A stretch of DNA of 24,000 bases, from the NCBI GenBank assembly GCA_903813345.2, contig CAIIXF020000315.1, positions 1-24,000 of the forward strand, read 5' to 3'. This stretch comes from Owenia fusiformis (Eukaryota; Annelida; Polychaeta; Sabellida; Oweniidae). Both the position numbers and the translations under genes were made by a program. Positions within the stretch are counted from its first letter, which is position 1, and the number at the start of each line of letters is the position of its first letter. Shown in pieces: positions 17,931 to 24,000 of the stretch. The notes under the pieces were generated by a model. That model was not told the origin of the DNA and searched no databases. It saw nothing but the letters and a program-made list of their open reading frames with translations.

Positions 17931-18221
17931 ACACCCCAGTCACATTTCCCACGGCCGCCGTGCGGTCTATCATTTCTGCGGCCAGTAGCTTTTCTACGCT
18001 CGCCGTAGAATTTCTGCGCTCTCATACTTTTGCAGTCACATTTCCCACGGCAGCTGCACGGTGAATTTTAAATTTCTGTTGATAAATAATACGTTTTCAT
18101 TTTATTTACATCAGGACAATTTATAAATATTATCCATAGTGCTAGCATGGAATATTAAATGAGCTACTGGCCGCAGAAATGATAGACCGCACGGGGGCCG
18201 TGGGAAATGTGACTGGGGTGT
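17931..18221. mobile_element. 291 bp MITE with ~54 bp inverted ends, TA flanks
   Basis: The left end begins ACACCCCAGTCACATTTCCC and the right end is its inverse, CTGGGGTGT, reached through GGTCTATCATTTCTGCGGCC read inverted at about 18171-18190. TA flanks both sides; TTAA versus TTAT is the alternative reading. The terminal AGTCACATTTCCCACGGC recurs internally at about 18033-18050, a direct subterminal repeat. Too short for any protein. Confidence 0.88.
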
Positions 18222-18337
18222 TATGAAGCGGGGAAGTCAAAACAGTACTATTAGAATTCATAGTAAGCATTCGAAGATAATTTAGAAGCATTTAAAATTG
18301 AATCCAAGGCAAACTTGAAATAGCTGAATCTGTCAAT

Positions 18338-18360
18338 GTCTTCTTCTTCGTCTTCTTCGA
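18338..18360. repeat. TTC-rich microsatellite
   Basis: GTCTTCTTCTTCGTCTTCTTC, a short pyrimidine tract of TTC with one CGT interruption. Confidence 0.7.
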
Positions 18361-18879
18361 GGACTTCACAGAACACACTTCCGGTTTAGCAATCGATGAT
18401 TTTATCGATCAAAAAATGTTTTTTTACGAATTTGTCTGATTTCTGCATAAACAAGGTGTTTCATATGTATTCACCTCCCATAAACTCATACATATAGCAT
18501 TGTCAGAATCCAGTGGTGCCCCTGAAAAATATACAATGTATTAAAGTATGTGGGTACGGGTCATTTCGAGAGGAATTTCTGGTCATTTCAAGGGCAATTT
18601 CAAGGAAAAGTTAAGTTTTTGTATTGCACATTTCTAGCAGATGTCATCATGGCCGAGTTCAGTGCACACTGATAGCACACTGGAGTATTTAATATGTATT
18701 ATGCAATGCACTCGTGTGTATGCAGTTCAAAAAAGCAGCCTAAATGTTATACCTATTAACATTGATTGACGATGTCTAACAATAGGCTGTGAATTGTGAT
18801 CTATCTCATATACTGTATGTTTTGTAAAGGTATGTTATTAAAGCGCCGTGTCACTGTTCAATAACCCAAATTCGAATAG

Positions 18880-18955
18880 GAAGTTACCAGTTTCACCACC
18901 AGGTGGCTAAATCGGGGCATATTACTCGTCAGGGTATTAGAAAGTATCTGTCCAA
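18880..18955 (-). repeat. ~70 bp dispersed repeat with palindromic CCACCTRGTGG core, copy 2
   Basis: Inverse of the copy at 14940-15010: read on the minus strand it gives TTAGCCACCTGGTGGTGAAA, then CTGGTAACT. Its core CCACCTGGTGG is a perfect palindrome. The preceding CTTTCTAATACCCTG also aligns. Confidence 0.7.
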
Positions 18956-19395
18956 AACAAGAAAAGATATTTCACTTTTTGTGATTTTATAACGTGGGGT
19001 CCATTTGGGTATCTCCAAGTCTCATTTTTCAAGAAAATTCAGTTTTCAAGTTTATAAACACATTGAAACCACATTTATAGATGTACTTTTACATGTAAAT
19101 TTCAAAATACGATATTACTTTGACAGAATTTGGAATTTTTAATGACGAAAATCAAATAATTCCTACTTGCATCTATAGACAATGATTGAAAATGTTCCCG
19201 TTTTGATGGTGAAGAGCTACATTCAAGTTTAATCAACATTGGTTTATTTTGTCAATTTAGCCTAGATTCGACCTAGATTTCACTTTTGTTTACCTACTTT
19301 TTCACGACACAAAATATATTAATCTGTAGGTCCAATGATTTGCTTCTTGTTAGTAAGTTTAATTTAGCCATTTTGGAATTTTGGGGACAGCTTTC
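18956..19395. other. Intergenic stretch with no recognised feature
   Basis: Non-repetitive AT-rich sequence without supported exons. Confidence 0.45.
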
Positions 19396-19555
19396 AACTT
19401 CCACGGAAATATTTTTGATTTACTGATCATGCCTAGTATTTCCGGACTTTCCCGACTCTGAGATTTAGAGATGTTCCATGAAATGAAACTTCCGTGACAA
19501 TATTTTTGATCTATTCGTCATGCCGAGGATTCCCGGAATATATTTTCCGGGAAGT
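19396..19555. repeat. ~91 bp direct repeat, two copies
   Basis: AACTTCC(A/G)(C/T)G(G/A)(A/C)AATATTTTTGAT and TCATGCC(T/G)AG(T/G)ATT begin at 19396 and 19487. The second copy ends in a CCCGGAATATATTTTCCGGG palindrome (19532-19551). Confidence 0.75.
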
Positions 19556-19666
19556 ACTTATTCATTCGTTATAGTTACATTAATTCATATGTGTAAGTCT
19601 ATCTCGCCACGGCTAAACGCGCGCCCTACATTTTGATTTTCGATAAGTGAACTTGAACTACGTGCT

Positions 19667-19672
19667 TATAAA
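19667..19672 (+). promoter_or_regulatory. TATA box candidate
   Basis: GCTTATAAAGG follows a short CpG-rich block (GGCTAAACGCGCGCCC, 19613-19625). It lies about 110 bases upstream of the ATG at 19781, giving an expected start site near 19697. No clear initiator is seen. Confidence 0.35.
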
Positions 19673-19780
19673 GGAGTTTAAACGTGCCGTTTATTTTTGT
19701 TTGTGTTATTGAAGTATGAGTTCTAAAACTCATTTACAGATAAGGTTCAACCAACTTAGAGGGGAGACATCAAAAGTTCA

Positions 19781-20023
19781 ATGTCTGATAGGAAACTGAG
19801 TAAATCTAGTTCCCATGAAAGTTCAAAGCCAACGAAAGTCCAAGTCCAAGTTCACGAAAACATGCGTTCACGATCAACTAAGTGGTATTTTATAGTTTTG
19901 GGGGAGAAAAAATTCACCGTCCTGGTTACGCAAAATATAGAAAAATGTGAAATAATTATAAAAACCTGTAAAAATAGATTGAAGGGGGTGATATTCATTT
20001 TGCCTATGAATACTACAGGGTAA
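19781..20023 (+). CDS. 80-codon ORF downstream of a TATA box, possible first exon (unrecognised)
   Basis: The frame starts MSDRKLSKSSSHESS and its first 34 residues are hydrophilic and Ser/Lys-rich, with plausible coding character. The rest becomes AT-biased and reads like intron. Weak donors exist at TG|GTATTT (after the RSRSTK segment) and ACCT|GTAAAA (19969/19970). No signal peptide, membrane segment or known domain. The start context is weak. It could be the first exon of a gene continuing to the right, though no matching exon is evident up to 24000. Confidence 0.25.
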   Translation: MSDRKLSKSSSHESSKPTKVQVQVHENMRSRSTKWYFIVLGEKKFTVLVTQNIEKCEIIIKTCKNRLKGVIFILPMNTTG

Positions 20024-22097
20024 CCATTATTTTGGTAATGGTTGACTAATTTTAAAAGCATTACTTCCAGCATGCGTATCAAGCACTAGTAATACAATAA
20101 GTAAGTTATCATTAATTGGAATGGTATTATTGTATTCCTTAGCATTCTATTTCCTTAGCAATAATGACAAAAAGGTAAATCGATCATTTCACATACAAGA
20201 TAGTTCTTACCATCACATCGATCTATTATAATGCACATTAAACAATATAAAACAAATTCAGGAATTGAGCTAAATTGCAACAATTGTCCTTTAAATAAAT
20301 TGCTAATCCCTTATAATCCCAATCTCCGAATCATACTGAATCATAATATTTCGGTATGCTTATTTTAGCTGCTGTAGTTTAGGTCACTTGATGATCGAGA
20401 CATTCAGTACCATACTGTCACTTGAGACAAAATTTGACATCCATCCGTCCATTCCAGACAATACATCCATTCTTGATAGGATGAGTCTGGGAATGAGTCT
20501 GGGTATCGACTTAGAAAATATTGAAAATTGTAATGTCTGAAAAACCAACTCAGTCACACATATTATTAAACTTCAATATCTTATCCTTCTTCTGAGAATA
20601 CAAAAATATCAATTTGTATCACAATTGATGAAGAATATTGGCATCAAAGACAGATCACTTTGTCTGAATTGAAAAAAAATCGATGGCAAATATTAAATGA
20701 AGTATTTATGCAAAATGTTTGAAACATATCCTCCAAAACATTGGTTACTTTCTTTGTATAGACATTGAATGGTATTTCTAGATAAGTGAATTGGTGTTTA
20801 TCTGGGTAATCAAGGGATTATAGTCACTCGATCAAAGTTACTGAGCATCCAGTTTTGAGACTTCAATTGTGTTGGTGATGTTACACATATACTCGTATCA
20901 GTCAAATTCATGCTGAGCACAACATTTTGGTTTCAATTTTATAATCTCTATACATGACCCTGGTGATGAAGAGTCAGAATCAGTCAAAAAACCTAAACCG
21001 GAAAACTGTGCTCATTGTGAAAACTAAAAGTGAAGCAACTTTTTTCTGATATTTCTTACATCAAATGGCAACCATCTTGTTTTTCCCCCTTCAAATTAAA
21101 CTGGCGGGAAATTCAAAAATTTGAAAAGAATTTTAATCCTTAAATATATTTTACAAATATGATTTTCTTTTTAATTCTTCATGGGTCTTAAGTTATTTCT
21201 TCTTTGTATGTCATACATGTTGCCATTGGTGTTTTTTCTATGATAATGACTATTTTTTTGTTTGTTAGGATACTTATTCTGACTCTCAGCAGGGGGTTAA
21301 TTATGCATAAAAACTCTTGAAAAAGTAAATATACTTATCAAATATAACTAGGACAGTAATAAAAACCATATTTCACATACATTAAACTGAGGGACCAAAA
21401 GGGCATATACCCGGACACATCCTTTAACATTCAAAGCTTTTCATTGCAATGATGAATTTAGTGATCTGACCCTTAAAATACTTTTCAGGGGGAACAGTTT
21501 GTCCACCTGTAGCCCTTAGGTGTAGCATCTTTTTTCTAGCCATATTTTCTTAAAGGGACTCACTAAAATTAGCTAAACTTAAACCTAAATCAATACATGA
21601 AAATATACCTTACGATCATGAATACGTATTTTTATTACATAATATGTTACATAGCTAGACTTGCAAACATATGGATTATTGTTTAACATGTGTTTTGACC
21701 GTCCTCTCACACCTATCTGAGCCAAACTTTGGTGAGCCTATTTATAATCCCCAAGTACGGACAACATGCCTATTTCAGTGTGTAAGTTTAGCATTGTTTC
21801 CCCAATGATCATTTGAGTTGTCACGTCAATAAGATATGGAAATAAAAACAATCCGATTTCAAAAGAGTAGTTTATCTTATTGTAAAAAATAAAACAAGGT
21901 TTGGTCAGGAAGGGAACAGGTAAAATCCTTTGGATATATGTATTAATTAATTATAGGAAACTTATTCATGTTTCTACAATTTAGGGTAACCCTGTGTATT
22001 ATTCTACTGTGCATGGTTATACTGGTGCAAAATATTACAAAAATGTTATTAACTTAGCTTATTATCATAATTCAATTAATTATGGGAATATTTGAAA
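20024..22097. other. About 2 kb AT-rich stretch with no recognised feature
   Basis: I find no supported exons, RNA genes or paired transposon ends. Isolated motifs include GGCGGGAAAT at 21103-21112 (E2F-like) and TTAATTATGCATAAAA at 21298-21313. The latter, with a neighbouring GTTATTTCTTCTTTG and CCATTGGT, is loosely shared with 14153-14330, hinting at an old dispersed repeat. Confidence 0.45.
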
Positions 22098-23031
22098 GAT
22101 TTCATGTTTTATTTCGTGTGTATTCGCTTTGGAAGACTTTTAGCTTTCTGATTACGAAGATTTTCGAGCAATGCTCGTTTTTTCGTAGTGAGAGATTAAT
22201 GAATATTCAAGTATTTATTGTAATTTAAAAAAATCAGAAATGTGCGTTGTCAACTCGAACATACGTTGTCCCTATAATTGAAATTCATGAGATATACGTA
22301 ATATTAAACAATGTAATGATTTCATTTCAAAATTCATTAAGGGTTTATGAGTGACAAGTGATCTTTAACGAACATGTTCAAGTGTCCTTTTTGCTTTTTC
22401 ATTTTATGAAAGTATTGTTGTGGTGGTGGTTAATTTGTGCCCATTTGAGGTTAGCTTCCAGACAAAATTCCCATCCAGTGTCTCGGAATAGAATATGTTG
22501 AAGACTAGCACTGCCACGGAGTTTGCTTCCAGCCTCTTTGATTATTTGGCGTCTGTACCTTACATTTTGTTAGTTACATTGATAGATAGATCTATACTAG
22601 CTTATTGAATATGACTTTTTAAAATCCCGTTCATGATATATCTAGAAAGTTTCAATAGTTCAATCAAATTGAAATAATTCTGTAATTGTAATTTTAAATG
22701 CATCTGACCCCCCTGTCTGTTAGTGTTATGAGAAATACGTTGCCTGCATTAGGGTTAACTGTGAATTGAGTAAAGTTCAGTGGGACAACGTACATTCGAG
22801 TTGACAACGTACACTTGTGTTGTTTAAAGAAACATATTCTCATAAAAATATTCGACACTCTTAGACGACAGGGGAGGAAATGATCAAAGGAAATGTGTAA
22901 AAACACAACGTTTTCAAACAGACCAATTATATTAACTACGAAAAAAATCGAGCACTGTTCGAAATCTTTTAACGTTATTAGAAAGTTAAATGTCTTCCTA
23001 AACAAATACACAAAAAATCAAACATGAAATC
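22098..23031. mobile_element. ~934 bp foldback element with nested inverted repeats
   Basis: The outer arms, about 22098-22196 and 22925-23031, share GATTTCATGTTT, TGTGTATT, GGAAGAC and TTTTTTCGTAG. Inner arms of 32 bp at 22241-22272 and 22782-22813 (inverted) differ at only three positions and contain CGTTGTCAACTCGAA and ACGTTGTCCC. The minus-strand frame at 22694-23011 crosses the right arm and is not credited. No target duplication was identified and the outer limits are approximate. Confidence 0.78.
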
Positions 23032-23388
23032 CTTAATTTATTCCTCAGATTATTTTTTAAAACCTACATCAAACCTACATCATTGTCTTTGCTTCAAATC
23101 GGTTAATTAGTGACATCGTATCTAAAGTGTACTACGGTATAGTTTGTCACTGTACCTTGTCGATGGTTAGGCGTGTTATATGGTCAACTCAATACATCCG
23201 ATAAACAGTACATGAAGTGTTTTCTATGCAATGATTATATACAGGCACTTATTCATTGGTACTGCGAACTTCTAAAGCCTCTGAATTGTGTGGAATAGAG
23301 CATACAATGTGTCTCACTTTCAAGCAGGTTTTAGTACATTCTGACCAATTGCATTTTTAGACTTATTCATTTCAAGAAAATCGCGCCG

Positions 23389-23814
23389 CTACGTTTGAAA
23401 ATAATTCAAATTATGTCGTTTTTCCAATTGAGCTCCATTATAAAAATATTTTAAAATTCTACGTGGTGAAAAGTTGCATATTGAGTAGTTAGTAAATGTT
23501 ATGGTCAAAATTTTGCGGTAACGATAACAAAAAATGGCGGATGGGAAAGACAGCATGTCCTCTTTCTCGCCTGTAGGCAAGATTCACAGATAAGATTTCC
23601 TTTTCAACTGTAATTCCATTCGGTGACGTATATATGGATGGTTATAAAGACTGGGTCAAATCTGGTGGTTTACTAGAAGCGAAATATAAGCTTTAAACTT
23701 ACCGACTGAGATGTCCAAGTTCATATATTTTAGTCGATTCTCGTGATTTCTCAGTATATGTGCCCCAGAGCCACTCAAACTATTAACAGTAAGTAAACTG
23801 TATAAACAAGCCAT
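23389..23814 (-). CDS. Putative two-exon small protein (97 aa; exons 23814-23703 and 23570-23389)
   Basis: On the minus strand an ATG at 23814 opens 37 codons (starting MACLYSLLTVNSLSGSG) and reaches a strong donor, CAGTCG|GTAAGT, at 23703/23702 in phase 1. After a 132 bp intron, the acceptor TCTTGCCTACAG|GCGAG at 23571/23570 restores the frame. The second exon continues EKEDMLSFPSAIFCYRY to a stop at 23389-23391. Two good splice signals in compatible phase with no stop across the junction support the model. The second exon turns AT-rich with Asn, Tyr and Phe, so an earlier donor to a distant exon is possible. No domain is recognised. The opposite strand carries a competing ATGGCGG frame at 23534. 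Confidence 0.38.
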
Positions 23815-24000
23815 GACAAATCGAGAACAGGAACGTGGTCATATAATTTAAATAATAAGGTTTCAAACGCAATGTCGTTAGACGACTGCGTATAAATTCT
23901 ATGGACGGTAACGTATTGTATTAGATCTACATTAGATATTTAGCGGACGGTTACGTGCATGTACATCTTTCAAGTTAAGGTTGCTAGTTCTGATAGCCTC
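23815..24000. other. Possible upstream region of the minus-strand gene
   Basis: Contains AT-rich ATTATTTAAATTATATG (minus strand, about 23838-23860) near the putative start but no clear TATA/initiator pair. Nothing else is recognised before the window ends. Confidence 0.25.

Noticed and set aside
22694-23011. 105-codon minus-strand ORF
   Set aside because: It runs from the loop into the right arm of the foldback element, with no domain or signal.
23534-23593. Plus-strand 19-codon ATGGCGG frame as a gene
   Set aside because: Very short, with only a weak donor, and it overlaps the better-supported minus-strand exon; kept only as a remark in the findings.
1-24000. tRNA, rRNA, CRISPR or viral genes
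   Set aside because: I looked for GGTTCRANNCC-type B boxes, regular spaced repeats and polymerase/capsid-like frames and found none.

Overview
This window looks like AT-rich, repeat-dense, intron-bearing DNA of a marine invertebrate, most likely a lophotrochozoan and probably a bivalve-like mollusc. Three observations support this. The only confidently recognised gene is the 3' end of a secreted protein joining thrombospondin type-1 (TSP1) repeats to a mollusc-style chitin-binding type-2 domain, with textbook GT-AG splicing. A (TCCG/TACG)n tract, which is the complement of ACGG, sits beside a ~135-154 bp tandem array, an architecture like the bivalve 'pearl' / Helentron-like elements. Most of the rest is short non-autonomous DNA transposons, foldback repeats and minisatellites. 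No bacterial-style operon, rRNA, tRNA or CRISPR is visible.

Layout. 1-665: two last exons of the TSP1/chitin-binding gene. 683-1701: intergenic DNA with a duplicated ~75 bp repeat and a truncated copy of a transposon end. 1839-3099: microsatellite plus YY1-like palindromic minisatellite. 3100-4080: nothing recognisable. 4086-5005: a cluster of NRF1-like palindromes with CCAAT, TATA and initiator-like signals and two very short possible coding units. 5017-5625 and 5702-6499: two non-autonomous transposons. 6639-6851 (minus): an isolated exon-like ORF with a signal peptide and a motif like the start of large lipid transfer proteins. 8307-9345: a G19 tract and a ~175 bp tandem array. 9960-11830: a duplicated ~296 bp unit with CRE-like sites, its first copy split by a 1266 bp TA-flanked transposon. 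12014-13605: a 1592 bp element with CpG-rich ends and TTA target-site copies. 13826-14550: a foldback element followed by a hydrophilic ORF (14588-14935). 15318-15904: small repeats. 16577-16810: two strong hairpins. 17469-18221: two copies of a short inverted-repeat element. 19396-19555: a 91 bp direct repeat. 19667-20023: TATA box plus a possible first exon. 20024-22097: no recognisable feature. 22098-23031: a long foldback element. 23389-23814 (minus): a possible two-exon small protein.

Genes working together: only the first gene is secure, and no pathway can be inferred from the window. All other coding calls are candidates, because none has a recognised full domain. The clearest result at window scale is the transposon landscape, including one nested insertion whose empty site can be read from a neighbouring copy.
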